Under the pieces are notes generated by a model. The model worked only from the letters and a program-made list of their open reading frames with translations, ran no database searches and had not been told where the DNA came from. 64,000 nucleotides of DNA, from NCBI RefSeq assembly GCF_023920705.1, contig NZ_CP094657.1:744001-808000 (forward strand), in the 5' to 3' direction. The position numbers were made by a program, and so were the translations under genes. Source of the stretch: Acinetobacter sp. XS-4 (lineage in GTDB: Bacteria > Pseudomonadota > Gammaproteobacteria > Pseudomonadales > Moraxellaceae). Below, piece by piece: positions 27,373 to 36,631 of this stretch. Position 1 is the first letter of the stretch. Each line of letters begins with the position of its first letter.

Positions 27373-27723
27373 CTATGCACTAAATGGATCTGGTAGATGG
27401 GGGGCTTGAGGTTGAACAACCACAGCCGTACCGTAGACAAATAGTTCAGAAGCACCTTGAGCAATATTTGAAGTTGAAAAACGAATACCGACAATTGCAT
27501 TCGCACCAAGTTGCTGAGCTTTGGCAATCATCCGATCCATGGCTTCTTTGCGAGATTCTTCTAATAACTCGGTATAACCCGTAAGTTCGCCACCCACAAT
27601 ATTTTTTAAACTTGCCATCAAGTCACGGCCAACATGCTTACTGCGGACAGTACTTCCATAAACAACATCAAGTTGCTTTACAATCTGGTGGCCCGGAACA
27701 CTTTCTAAATTACTCAGTAACAT
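27373..27723 (-). CDS. YbjQ-family protein, soluble
   Basis: A 116-residue UPF0145/YbjQ protein lacking a membrane anchor. The core VVYGSTVRSKHVGRDLMASLKNIVGGELTGYTELLEESRKEAMDRM and GANAIVGIRFSTSNI matches the family. It is the first gene of a tandem pair with the membrane-anchored paralogue, probably a duplication. The two may form mixed rings; this is inference. Confidence 0.88.
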   Translation of the reverse strand: MLLSNLESVPGHQIVKQLDVVYGSTVRSKHVGRDLMASLKNIVGGELTGYTELLEESRKEAMDRMIAKAQQLGANAIVGIRFSTSNIAQGASELFVYGTAVVVQPQAPHLPDPFSA

Positions 27724-27785
27724 TGTTTTTTATCAATCTAAATTCTTAAAGTTTCAAGATAAAAAATAATCACATGAGATGCAAT

Positions 27786-27811
27786 AAAAAAGCCCACCGA
27801 AGTGAGCTTTT
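27786..27811 (-). terminator. Terminator after adeK
   Basis: On the minus strand a GCTCAC stem closes over a TTCG loop with GTGGGC (one wobble pair) and runs into TTTTTT. It lies about 20 bases after the adeK stop. Confidence 0.85.
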
Positions 27812-27832
27812 ATAAATTAAGTTATTTAAAAC

Positions 27833-29287
27833 TTATTGCTTTTTAAGTTCAGCACTTGATGGTTGATTAACCACTGTATCTGAAGTATTTGCTTTTAAAC
27901 CACCACCTAGAGTTTTGTATAACTCGATTTGGTTGTTTAAATTAGCTTGTTGAAGCAACAATAAACCTTGTTCGGCTGAATAAGATGAACGCTGCGCATC
28001 AAGAACCGTCAAGTAACTATCAATACCAGCACGGAAGCGGGCATTTGAAAGTGTGTAGTTGCGGTTAGTCGCTTCTACTAGACGTTGTTGAGCTGTTAAA
28101 CGCTCACCAATATTGGCACGAGTTGCAAGTGCATCATTCACTTCACGGAACGCAGACTGAACTGATTTTTCATAATCAGACAATGCAATTTTCTGATCGG
28201 TTTCAGAAATTTTTACATTGGCACGACGCGTGCCCCAGTCAAAGATTGGTAAGTCTAAGCTTGGACCAATTGACCATGCGAAGCCGCCAGACTTAAATAG
28301 ATCACTTAAGTCAGTTGATGCATAACCCGCAGAACCCGTTAAGCTAATTGTTGGGAATAAACGTGCTTTTGCAGCACCAATATTCGCACCAGCAGCACTT
28401 AAGTTATATTCGGCAGCTTTTACATCTGGACGGTTGTTAAGCAAATCGCTCGGTAAACCAGCTGTATATACATTTTGTTGAGTAATGCGTTTTACAGGTT
28501 GGTTTGGCAACAAGTTTTGTGGAACTGATTGGCCCACTAACAAGTTCAACAAGTTTTGTGCTTGAGCAATTTGTGTTTTGTAGTTCGCTACATCATTACG
28601 CGCAGTTTCTACAGAAATCTGTGCCTGACGTAGTGGAACTTCACTGTCGATGCCCACATCAAAACGTTTTTTGTTGAGATTGTAAGAGTCTTGTTGAGCT
28701 TTAAGTGTTTGATCAGCAAGTTTTAAATTTGCTGTTGCGAAAGAATAGTTCAACCATGCTTGAGCAACTTGACTGATCAGACTGATTTGAGTCGAATCAC
28801 GTGCACTTTGCGTTGAAAGATAACTATCTAACGCAGCATCTTTTAAGCTACGTACGCGGCCCCAAAAATCGAGTTCATAGGCAGTTACACCCAAACCTAC
28901 TTGATAAGTAGAGTAGGGGTTATTCGGATCACGGCTTTGAGAAACCTGACGAATTGCACTACCACTTGCTCCGATGGTTGGAAGCTGGTTGTTTTGCGTA
29001 ATTCGATATTGCTGTTGGGCACGTTCAATATTGAGCGTTGCTGTACGTAAGTCGCGGTTGTTGGCTAGAGCCAAATCAATCACTCCGAGCAAACGAGAGT
29101 CAGCAAAGAACTGTTTGTAACCCTGTTCAGCAATAGACGCACCAGAAGCGCTGTTATATGCATAGCTTTCTGGAATATCGGTTTTCACGACTGGTTCTGG
29201 GCCGCGCATGCTTTGACAAGCTGCCAAAGCAAGCGCAAGTGCAGATACCGCAATGCTACGACCTGAAATAGACCATACTTTTTGCAT
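27833..29287 (-). CDS. adeK: RND efflux outer membrane channel AdeK
   Basis: A 484-residue TolC-superfamily lipoprotein of the OprM/NodT type. The signal ends LALAAC with Cys24 as the lipid anchor. Two repeats of the outer membrane efflux domain follow, with the typical GIDSEVPLRQAQISVETARND and GIDSYLTVLDAQRSSYSAEQ. It provides the outer membrane duct for AdeIJ. The ATG at 29287 overlaps the adeJ stop (TGATG), indicating translational coupling; a GTG at 29290 is the alternative. Confidence 0.95.
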   Translation of the reverse strand: MQKVWSISGRSIAVSALALALAACQSMRGPEPVVKTDIPESYAYNSASGASIAEQGYKQFFADSRLLGVIDLALANNRDLRTATLNIERAQQQYRITQNNQLPTIGASGSAIRQVSQSRDPNNPYSTYQVGLGVTAYELDFWGRVRSLKDAALDSYLSTQSARDSTQISLISQVAQAWLNYSFATANLKLADQTLKAQQDSYNLNKKRFDVGIDSEVPLRQAQISVETARNDVANYKTQIAQAQNLLNLLVGQSVPQNLLPNQPVKRITQQNVYTAGLPSDLLNNRPDVKAAEYNLSAAGANIGAAKARLFPTISLTGSAGYASTDLSDLFKSGGFAWSIGPSLDLPIFDWGTRRANVKISETDQKIALSDYEKSVQSAFREVNDALATRANIGERLTAQQRLVEATNRNYTLSNARFRAGIDSYLTVLDAQRSSYSAEQGLLLLQQANLNNQIELYKTLGGGLKANTSDTVVNQPSSAELKKQ

Positions 29288-32200
29288 CACGATTTATGCT
29301 CCTGAGTGTTTATGGTTTTTGGTTTGTACTTAAAGATACTACGAATCCACACATAGAATACAGGGATAAAGAAGATACCTAAGAACGTTGCACTGAGTAC
29401 GCCACCGAGTACACCGAAACCAACTGAGTGCTGACTTCCTGCACCGGCACCTGTTGAAAGGGCAAGTGGAAGTACACCGAAACCGAAGGCAAGGGTAGTC
29501 ATAATAATTGGACGTAAACGCATTTTTGAAGCATGTAAAGTTGCCTCAAGTAGGTCTTCACCTTTTTCCTGCAACTCTTTTGCGAACTCAACAATCAAGA
29601 TCGCATTTTTTGCAGAAAGACCAATGACCGCGATCATTGCTACCTGGAAGTAAATGTTATTTGAGAGATTTGGATCTCCTTTAATAATCATACCCAAGTA
29701 AGTCAATACGATTGCACCAATAATACCAAGTGGTACTACAAGTAAAACCGAGAACGGAATAGACCAGCTTTCATATAATGCAGCTAAGCAAAGGAAAACG
29801 ATTAACAATGAAAGCGCATATAAGAATGGAGCTTGAGCACCAGACTCACGTTCTTCAAGTGATAAACCTGTCCATTCATAGTCGAAACCTTGTAAGCCCA
29901 TAGATGGTAACTTAGCAATAATTTCTTCCATAGCTTTCATCGAATCACCAGAGCTCACGCCAGGTGCAGGTGTACCTTGAATGTTAACCGATGACACGCC
30001 GTTATAACGTTCAAGACGAGGAGAACCATATGTCCATTTGCCTGTAGCAAATGCAGAGAACGGTACCATTTCGCTTTTGCTATTACGTACATACCACTTG
30101 TTTAAGTCTTCAGGCATCATACGGCTATCCGAATCACCTTGAACATAAACTTTTTTCACACGACCGCGATCAACGAAGTCGTTAATGTATGAGCCACCCC
30201 ATGCAATACGCATAGTGTTGTTAATGTCAGCAATGCTAACGCCCATAGCACCAGCTTGAGCCTGATCTACATTAATTTGATACTGAGGTGTATCTTCTTG
30301 ACCATTAGGACGTACCCCTACAAGACGTTTATCTTGTGAAGCCAAACCTAAAATTGTGTTACGTGCGGCAATAAGTTTCTCATGGCCTTGACCACTTGAA
30401 TCTTTAAGCTGCAAGTTAAAACCAGCAGTTACACCGAGTTCAGGCATTGCCGGAAGCTGTAATGGCATGATGTAAGATGCGTCTTTGACGATCATGTTTA
30501 ATGCCATACCGCGCTGAATTAACGCGCCAATTTGAGATTCTGGTGAAGTACGTTCACTCCAGTCTTTCAATTTAACGAAGCCAATACCAGCATTTTGACC
30601 AACACCTGTGAATGAGAAACCTGAAACGGTGAAAATAGATTCCACAGTATCTTTTTCATTCATGAAGAAGTTTGTCATGGTGTCAATCACTTTACCTGTA
30701 CGGTCAAGCGTTGCATTTGGTGGTAATTGAACAAGTGTCATGACCACACCCTGATCTTCTTCTGGTAAGAATGAAGATGGGAGTTTTTGGAACAAGAACA
30801 CTAATAGGCCAATCACTACAGCATAGAGTAGTCCTGAGAAGATTTTGCCTTTAAGCATGCGGCTAACACCATTTTGGTAGCTATGCGACATGCGGTCAAA
30901 ACCATTGTTAAATCCTCTGAAGAAACGAGCAAAAATATTATTGCTTGGTTCTTTATTAGGATCATGCTGTTTTAAAATGGTTGCACAAAGTGCAGGGGTG
31001 AAGGTTAACGCTACAATTAACGATAGAACCATTGCTGTTACAAGGGTAATCGAGAATTGACGGTAAATTACACCTGTTGTACCACCAAAGAATGCCATTG
31101 GTACGAATACTGCTGTCAATACGCTTGTGATACCAATTAACGCACCAGAAATCTGTTGCATTGATCGTGAAGTTGCCGTGACCGGATCGGTATGCTCTTC
31201 ACTCATAACACGCTCAACGTTTTCTACTACAACAATGGCGTCATCGACCAGAAGACCAATTGCCAATACCATAGCGAACATGGTTAAGGTGTTAATTGAG
31301 AAACCAAAGATATTGATGACAGCAAATGTACCCAATACAACAACAGGTACAGCAAGTGTTGGAATAATCGTTGCACGCCAGTTCTGTAAGAATAAGAACA
31401 TAACAATGAACACTAAAATTACCGCTTCAATTAATGTGTGTACAACACTTTCAATTGAAAGACGAATAAATGGAGTAGTGTCATAAGCCAGTTTATCTGC
31501 AAGGCCTGCTGGATAGTTCTTACGTAATTCAGCTAAACGGTGTTCAACAGCATCAGCGGTATCAAGTGCGTTAGCACCAGTTGCAATTTTAATTGCGAGA
31601 CCGCCAGCAGGTTTACCATTAAACTTCGAATCGAACTGGTAGTTATCAGAACCTAACTCTACACGAGCAACATCTTTTAAACGAACTTCAGCACCTGATG
31701 CTGTGTTCTTTAAGAAGATATTTTTAAATTGTTCAGGTGTCTGTAACAAGCTTTGCGCATTTACTGTCGCGTTAAGCACTTGACCTTGAACCGCTGGTGC
31801 GCCGCCTAACTGACCTACAGCAACTTGTGAGTTTTGCGCTTGTAAAGCAGTCGCAATATCACTTGGTGTTAACTGATAGTTGGTAAGTTTTGCAGGGTCG
31901 AGCCAGATACGCATTGCGTATGAACCACCAAAGACTTGTACCTCACCAACACCAGCAACACGGCTAAGTGGTTCTTTAATTGACGAGTTTACGTAATCTT
32001 TAATGTCTGAGTCTGACAGGGTATTGTCTGGTGAATAGAATGCAATAACTTGCAAGAAGCTTGCACCAGATTTAGTAACCGTCACACCTTGGCGTTGAAC
32101 GTCTTCAGGTAAAAGCGCAGTTGCAGATTGCAGTTTGTTTTGAACCTGAACCTGTGCAATATCTGGATCAATACCTTGTTCAAAGTTTAATTGAATAGAG

Positions 32201-32463
32201 GCCTGACCGTTACCCGCACTGTTAGATGAAATATAACGTAAACCATCTAGACCATTCATTTGTTGTTCAATGATCTGGGTTACTGTATTTTCAACAGTCT
32301 CAGCCGATGCACCAGGATAAGTTGCAGCAATTGTAACTGTCGGTGGTGCAATCGTCGGATACTGTGCAATAGGCATTTTTGTGAGCGTGAGAATACCCGC
32401 CAACATAATGACTAATGCAATCACCCAAGCAAAAATGGGGCGATGAATAAAAAATTGTGCCAT
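29287..32463 (-). CDS. adeJ: RND efflux pump AdeJ
   Basis: A 1058-residue RND transporter of the HAE1 (AcrB-like) type. FFIHRPIFAWVIALVIMLAGIL opens the protein; the proton-relay aspartates lie in LLVDDAIVVVENVERVM and the matching lysine in GLSAKNAILIVEFAKELQ. Twelve membrane helices and two large periplasmic loops are intact. With AdeI and AdeK it expels beta-lactams, tetracyclines, chloramphenicol, quinolones and other compounds and is the constitutive RND pump of Acinetobacter. It starts 12 bp after adeI. Confidence 0.97.
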   Translation of the reverse strand: MAQFFIHRPIFAWVIALVIMLAGILTLTKMPIAQYPTIAPPTVTIAATYPGASAETVENTVTQIIEQQMNGLDGLRYISSNSAGNGQASIQLNFEQGIDPDIAQVQVQNKLQSATALLPEDVQRQGVTVTKSGASFLQVIAFYSPDNTLSDSDIKDYVNSSIKEPLSRVAGVGEVQVFGGSYAMRIWLDPAKLTNYQLTPSDIATALQAQNSQVAVGQLGGAPAVQGQVLNATVNAQSLLQTPEQFKNIFLKNTASGAEVRLKDVARVELGSDNYQFDSKFNGKPAGGLAIKIATGANALDTADAVEHRLAELRKNYPAGLADKLAYDTTPFIRLSIESVVHTLIEAVILVFIVMFLFLQNWRATIIPTLAVPVVVLGTFAVINIFGFSINTLTMFAMVLAIGLLVDDAIVVVENVERVMSEEHTDPVTATSRSMQQISGALIGITSVLTAVFVPMAFFGGTTGVIYRQFSITLVTAMVLSLIVALTFTPALCATILKQHDPNKEPSNNIFARFFRGFNNGFDRMSHSYQNGVSRMLKGKIFSGLLYAVVIGLLVFLFQKLPSSFLPEEDQGVVMTLVQLPPNATLDRTGKVIDTMTNFFMNEKDTVESIFTVSGFSFTGVGQNAGIGFVKLKDWSERTSPESQIGALIQRGMALNMIVKDASYIMPLQLPAMPELGVTAGFNLQLKDSSGQGHEKLIAARNTILGLASQDKRLVGVRPNGQEDTPQYQINVDQAQAGAMGVSIADINNTMRIAWGGSYINDFVDRGRVKKVYVQGDSDSRMMPEDLNKWYVRNSKSEMVPFSAFATGKWTYGSPRLERYNGVSSVNIQGTPAPGVSSGDSMKAMEEIIAKLPSMGLQGFDYEWTGLSLEERESGAQAPFLYALSLLIVFLCLAALYESWSIPFSVLLVVPLGIIGAIVLTYLGMIIKGDPNLSNNIYFQVAMIAVIGLSAKNAILIVEFAKELQEKGEDLLEATLHASKMRLRPIIMTTLAFGFGVLPLALSTGAGAGSQHSVGFGVLGGVLSATFLGIFFIPVFYVWIRSIFKYKPKTINTQEHKS

Positions 32464-32475
32464 TCAATCTACCCC

Positions 32476-33723
32476 TTATGCATTAGATGCTTTCTGTTCT
32501 GCTTGAGGTTTACCTGATTGAGCCGGTTTTGTAGCATTTGGAGCTGCACCTTGAGGGTTCGCTGGTTGAGCTTGGTAAGGTTTTGCTGACACTTCTTGCC
32601 CTTCTTTAACTTTGGCAACACCATCAACAATCACTTTTTCACCAGCTTTGAGACCGTTAGTCACAATCCAGTTTTGTCCTTGAACACCAGAGGTTTCAAC
32701 AGAACGACTCTCAACAGCGCCTTTAGCATTAACAAGCATTGCTACAGCTTGACCTGTCGGTAAACGCGTAATTGCGGCTTGAGGAACAAGATAAGCATTT
32801 GGAACTACACCCTGAACAATCTGCGCAGTTGTATACATACCTGGAAGTAACAAATGATTCGGGTTCGAGAATACGGCACGTAAAGTAATCGTTCCTGTAT
32901 CCTGATTTACAGAAGCATCAGAGAAAGCAAGTTGTCCTTCGATTGGATAGGTTGAACCATCTTCAAGTTTCAATTTCACTTTCGTGTTGTTACTGTTGTT
33001 TAAACTACCTTTGCTGAGTTGTTGGCGTAAACGTAATAACTCGGCACTAGACTGGTTAATATCCACATAGATTGGATCTAACTGTTGAATCGTCACTAAA
33101 GGATCAGTTTGGTTTGCAGTGACTAAAGCACCAGCTGTTACAGAAGAACGCCCAGACTGACCAGAAATTGGTGAGCGAATTGTAGAATAACCAAGATCTA
33201 CATTTGCATTCGTTACTTGAGCTTTCGCAGCAGTAACTTGTGCTTCGGCAACATTAACCTGACCAAGTAAGTCGTCATATTCTTGTTTAGATACAGCATT
33301 ACTCGAAACAAGTTGCTTATAACGGTTTAGCTTGGTACGTAGTGAAGCTAGATTTGCCTGTTGTTGTAAAAGTGATGCTTTTGCATTTTCAAGCGATGCA
33401 CGATTCGTTCGAGAATCCAGTTCATATAGAGCCTGACCTTCACGAACATAACTTCCTTCAGCAAACAAGCGTTTTAAAATTACGCCACTTGTTTGAGGAC
33501 GAACTTCAGAAATTTGATATGCTGAAGTACGGCCGGAAAGCTCAACGCTTTGTTCAACACTTTGTGGTTGAGCAACAATAACACCTACCTCAGCAGGCGG
33601 CATTTTCTGAGCAGCAGCAGCTTGCTGTTTCTCATCGGAGCCTTTGCCACAACCAACAAGTGCGATACTTGTTGCTAATGCGCAAGCAGTAAGGGCAGGA
33701 GCCCAAAGCTTAGCCGACATCAT
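32476..33723 (-). CDS. adeI: RND efflux membrane-fusion lipoprotein AdeI
   Basis: A 415-residue periplasmic adaptor. The signal ends ALVGC (Cys25 lipidated). Barrel-sandwich/lipoyl halves (VRPQTSGVILKRLFAEGSYVREGQ and YSTIRSPISGQSG) flank a hairpin coiled coil (about 105-165), then beta-barrel and membrane-proximal domains. GAGGTGG precedes the ATG. The upstream PAP2 gene ends only 23 bp before the start, so the adeI promoter must lie inside that gene or the genes are cotranscribed. AdeN is the known repressor of this operon; its gene is not here. Confidence 0.96.
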   Translation of the reverse strand: MMSAKLWAPALTACALATSIALVGCGKGSDEKQQAAAAQKMPPAEVGVIVAQPQSVEQSVELSGRTSAYQISEVRPQTSGVILKRLFAEGSYVREGQALYELDSRTNRASLENAKASLLQQQANLASLRTKLNRYKQLVSSNAVSKQEYDDLLGQVNVAEAQVTAAKAQVTNANVDLGYSTIRSPISGQSGRSSVTAGALVTANQTDPLVTIQQLDPIYVDINQSSAELLRLRQQLSKGSLNNSNNTKVKLKLEDGSTYPIEGQLAFSDASVNQDTGTITLRAVFSNPNHLLLPGMYTTAQIVQGVVPNAYLVPQAAITRLPTGQAVAMLVNAKGAVESRSVETSGVQGQNWIVTNGLKAGEKVIVDGVAKVKEGQEVSAKPYQAQPANPQGAAPNATKPAQSGKPQAEQKASNA

Positions 33724-33746
33724 TGTTCCACCTCGTTAGATAAAAT

Positions 33747-34373
33747 CTAAAAATATATTTGTTTTTTACTTAACCTACTTTGTGTTTGTAATAACCAGAG
33801 CCAAAGCAGTGCAATCCAAATAAAACCTATGCCCCAACCGGCAAGTACATCTGTTGGAAAATGAACTCCAGCATATATTCTTGAAAGCCCCATGCAGATA
33901 AACCAAAGGCAAGAAATCAAAATGATATAAGGAGAGTTAGTGTTGGGCTTATGGCATAACATTATCATTGCCAAACAAGCCAGTGTTGATGCATAAACAC
34001 TGTGTGCACTTGGGAACGATGCACCGTAACTTTCGACAATATGATATACCTGTGGGGGTCTTGGGCGATCAACACACCACTTGAGCAGCCAACCCATGGT
34101 GATACTGCCAATAACTCCCACGCTAATGAAAATAACAGTAATATATTTTTTATACCATGCCTGATATATACACACCAGAAGGGATAAAAAACATACAAAA
34201 GGCATACCACCTATTCGTGCTAGAAAGATCGTAATAGCGTTAAGATAATTTGAACGATATTCACTCAATATTTGAACGCTGAGAAGGTCCAAAGACTGAA
34301 GTCTTGGTACAAAAAGACCAAGAATACCTAATCCTAAAAAAATACAACCAATAAGAAGCAATAAATAGGGCAT
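33747..34373 (-). CDS. PAP2-family membrane phosphatase
   Basis: A 208-residue polytopic PAP2 enzyme with all three canonical motifs: KWCVDRPRP (KX6RP), PSAHS (PSGH type) and SRIYAGVHFPTD (SRX5HX3D). It should dephosphorylate a lipid such as undecaprenyl diphosphate or phosphatidylglycerol phosphate. It lies 23 bp upstream of adeI on the same strand. An in-frame ATG at 34373 is used. Confidence 0.9.
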   Translation of the reverse strand: MPYLLLLIGCIFLGLGILGLFVPRLQSLDLLSVQILSEYRSNYLNAITIFLARIGGMPFVCFLSLLVCIYQAWYKKYITVIFISVGVIGSITMGWLLKWCVDRPRPPQVYHIVESYGASFPSAHSVYASTLACLAMIMLCHKPNTNSPYIILISCLWFICMGLSRIYAGVHFPTDVLAGWGIGFIWIALLWLWLLQTQSRLSKKQIYF

Positions 34374-34420
34374 GTATATACCTTTGCTTATTTAAGCAGT
34401 GTCCACTACTGAAAGCCGCT

Positions 34421-34449
34421 AAAAGTGTACTTGCCAGTACACTTTTTTT
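34421..34449. terminator. Terminator-like hairpin upstream of the PAP2 gene
   Basis: Perfect 11-base arms (34421-34431 and 34436-34446) around TGCC, with T tracts on both strands. It most likely ends transcription from the Gcr-type gene that stops at 34557, and insulates the PAP2-adeIJK promoter region. Confidence 0.8.
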
Positions 34450-34556
34450 CAAGCCTGATAGATCATCGTAAATTCATTTTGAAAATTTTTTAACATTTGG
34501 AAAAACAATCACAACAAAATTGACGGAATTCACATTTTGTGTACAAAGCAAAATTC

Positions 34557-36617
34557 TTAATGTTCTATCTTTTTTCCATTATTTGTAGTCGTATTTTCTT
34601 CAAGTTCTAGCGGTTGTTTTGGGGGCCAGAAAAAATCGCTTGGGCGAGTTAGAAAATGGGTCATAACGAGTTTGGCTAAAGGTTTCCATTGTTCGAAGCG
34701 AACTCGACGCGCCCGTAGTGCCACAATAATGGTTAAGGTGAAACTAACAAATAAGTTAGTGAGACCAATACATAACACGCCTAGAAAAGACACGATAATC
34801 AGTCCGATGTCTGGACTGCCATTAATGGTCATTAAACCTTGAATAAAGTTAGCAGATGCAAAGGCAATATGGCGGATATCTAAAGGTAAACCTAAAATAA
34901 AGCCTATGGTACCCATACTTCCTAACATAATACCAAATAAGAAGTTACCCGCTAGAGCTCCTAAGTTGCGCTCAATATATTCAGCAAAACGGTTGAGACG
35001 ATCTTGCCCAAACCAGTTGGCTAAGCGGCGATGCGCTCTTAAGCGAGGACCAACTTTTCTATAAACGGCCATATTGTCAAAGTAGCCAGCAATAAGACCC
35101 GACAAAAATAAGCAAACTCCGGCTACGGCTGCATGTGGAACTGCCAAAGAGGTGAAGGGATTTAAGCTGTGCAACAAATAAGTCGCTTTAGTATGAGTTA
35201 ATAAAGGCTCATCAAGATAGAACTGCCAAGCAAAAGTAATGAGTGCTGCAGTAGGAATCGCAATTGAAATATTGCCTAAAATAGCAATAAATTGTGTTCG
35301 AATAATATTAATAATAAGCGCTGCTAACTCTGCAATTTGAGCTGTTTTAGAGCCTTTACGCTGTTGTACTGTGGCAGCGAGGGCCGCAGCAGTCATCGCG
35401 GGTTGTTTAGTGGCAACTGTAAAATGCAGAACATGAATTAGAAGGAATCCAAGAGAATAATTCATACTAAAAGTAAAGGCTTGCATGAGCGGAGCCATCG
35501 TCATTCTAGCTGCAAGAATTTTTAAAGATGCCATACAGGCAATGATAACGCCTGCTCCAGCGGCAGCTTTATACATGCCCCAGAAACCTTTGGTATCCGT
35601 ACTTACATAATGTTCACCTGTTCGGCTGGCATTTTCAGTCACTTGAAAGGCAATAAGTTCACTTGTTGTACTTAGTAAAGAGCGAACACTTTTTTCACTG
35701 TAGTGTGCTTTGGTTAAATCAGAAATAAGATGCCCTAAAGAGACATATTTTCCTTTAGTGTTATCTACAACCAAATAAAGCAGTAATTCAATTCGGTCAA
35801 GGCACTGCTCAAGTAAGGATAATAAATAAGTCAAACTTAAGCTGACGCCAATTCTTTTGGTGGCACGACGAATTTTTAAAACTACATCTCGGCATTGTTC
35901 CAGCATAACAAATGCTTGTGATGCATCTGGAGGGGAAGTCACCGCAATTTCATGTTCAGCAAGTTCTTGTTTTTTGTACTTCTCGATAAACTCAATAATT
36001 TCACGGTTTTGAACTAAAAATGGTGATTCATATTCAGTTAATTCCGGTTGAGCATTAATAAATTCGGGGTAAAGGCCAATTCCACTAATTCGATAAGATA
36101 AGACAGTAATTGCTTTAATCATTTCACTTTGAATGACAAGCTTTTCGTTTACATTACTTTGGCTTTGTCCAATAAGACCAAATAGGTTTGCCCAATCTTC
36201 ATCGTCAATATTATTGAGCCAGATTTTGTCACTTTCTAAATAGAAAATCTTACCAATTAATATTTTGAGTTGGCTTGCATCTTCGATTAATGGTAAAAAA
36301 TGTGCTCCGAGTCTTTGTCCTAGCTGGTTCCAGAAACCATCTAGAGACAAAATTCCGCTATCGGCATATAAGCTGACTTGTTTATAGCGATTAACTAGAC
36401 GTAATAAAAAAGTTTGTAGCAGGAAGGGAGCTGTAGGTGTGCGTAATAGACTTTCAATGAAAGCCTGTATTTTTTGCTTTATCTCATCCGTATCCTGAGG
36501 GTCGGATGGACGAATGTCATTGACTAACTCAATGAGTAGATTTTCGTCAATGACAGCTTGAGAATCCTCAAGCTGTTTCTGTATTTTTAAAAAATGATCT
36601 GAAAAATTTATATGCAT
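34557..36617 (-). CDS. Gcr-type multi-pass membrane protein (annotated 'site-specific recombinase')
   Basis: A 686-residue protein of the family often labelled site-specific recombinase (Gcr, PF10136). The N-terminal ~340 residues are helical and soluble; the C-terminal half has about eight hydrophobic segments (for example GVIIACMASLKILAA, NISIAIPTAALITFAWQFYL, AAVAGVCLFLSGLIAGYFDNMAVY and LFGIMLGSMGTIGFILGLPL). No tyrosine or serine recombinase catalytic motif is visible, so the traditional label is doubtful; an inner membrane role is more likely. It starts 14 bp after ispB and is probably cotranscribed. Confidence 0.8.
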   Translation of the reverse strand: MHINFSDHFLKIQKQLEDSQAVIDENLLIELVNDIRPSDPQDTDEIKQKIQAFIESLLRTPTAPFLLQTFLLRLVNRYKQVSLYADSGILSLDGFWNQLGQRLGAHFLPLIEDASQLKILIGKIFYLESDKIWLNNIDDEDWANLFGLIGQSQSNVNEKLVIQSEMIKAITVLSYRISGIGLYPEFINAQPELTEYESPFLVQNREIIEFIEKYKKQELAEHEIAVTSPPDASQAFVMLEQCRDVVLKIRRATKRIGVSLSLTYLLSLLEQCLDRIELLLYLVVDNTKGKYVSLGHLISDLTKAHYSEKSVRSLLSTTSELIAFQVTENASRTGEHYVSTDTKGFWGMYKAAAGAGVIIACMASLKILAARMTMAPLMQAFTFSMNYSLGFLLIHVLHFTVATKQPAMTAAALAATVQQRKGSKTAQIAELAALIINIIRTQFIAILGNISIAIPTAALITFAWQFYLDEPLLTHTKATYLLHSLNPFTSLAVPHAAVAGVCLFLSGLIAGYFDNMAVYRKVGPRLRAHRRLANWFGQDRLNRFAEYIERNLGALAGNFLFGIMLGSMGTIGFILGLPLDIRHIAFASANFIQGLMTINGSPDIGLIIVSFLGVLCIGLTNLFVSFTLTIIVALRARRVRFEQWKPLAKLVMTHFLTRPSDFFWPPKQPLELEENTTTNNGKKIEH

Positions 36618-36631
36618 AGGCAGAATAATAT

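Noticed and set aside
34557..36617. Evidence of an integrated element from the 'recombinase' label
   Set aside because: No recombinase motif, attachment repeats or foreign neighbours; the gene lies in a core operon with ispB.
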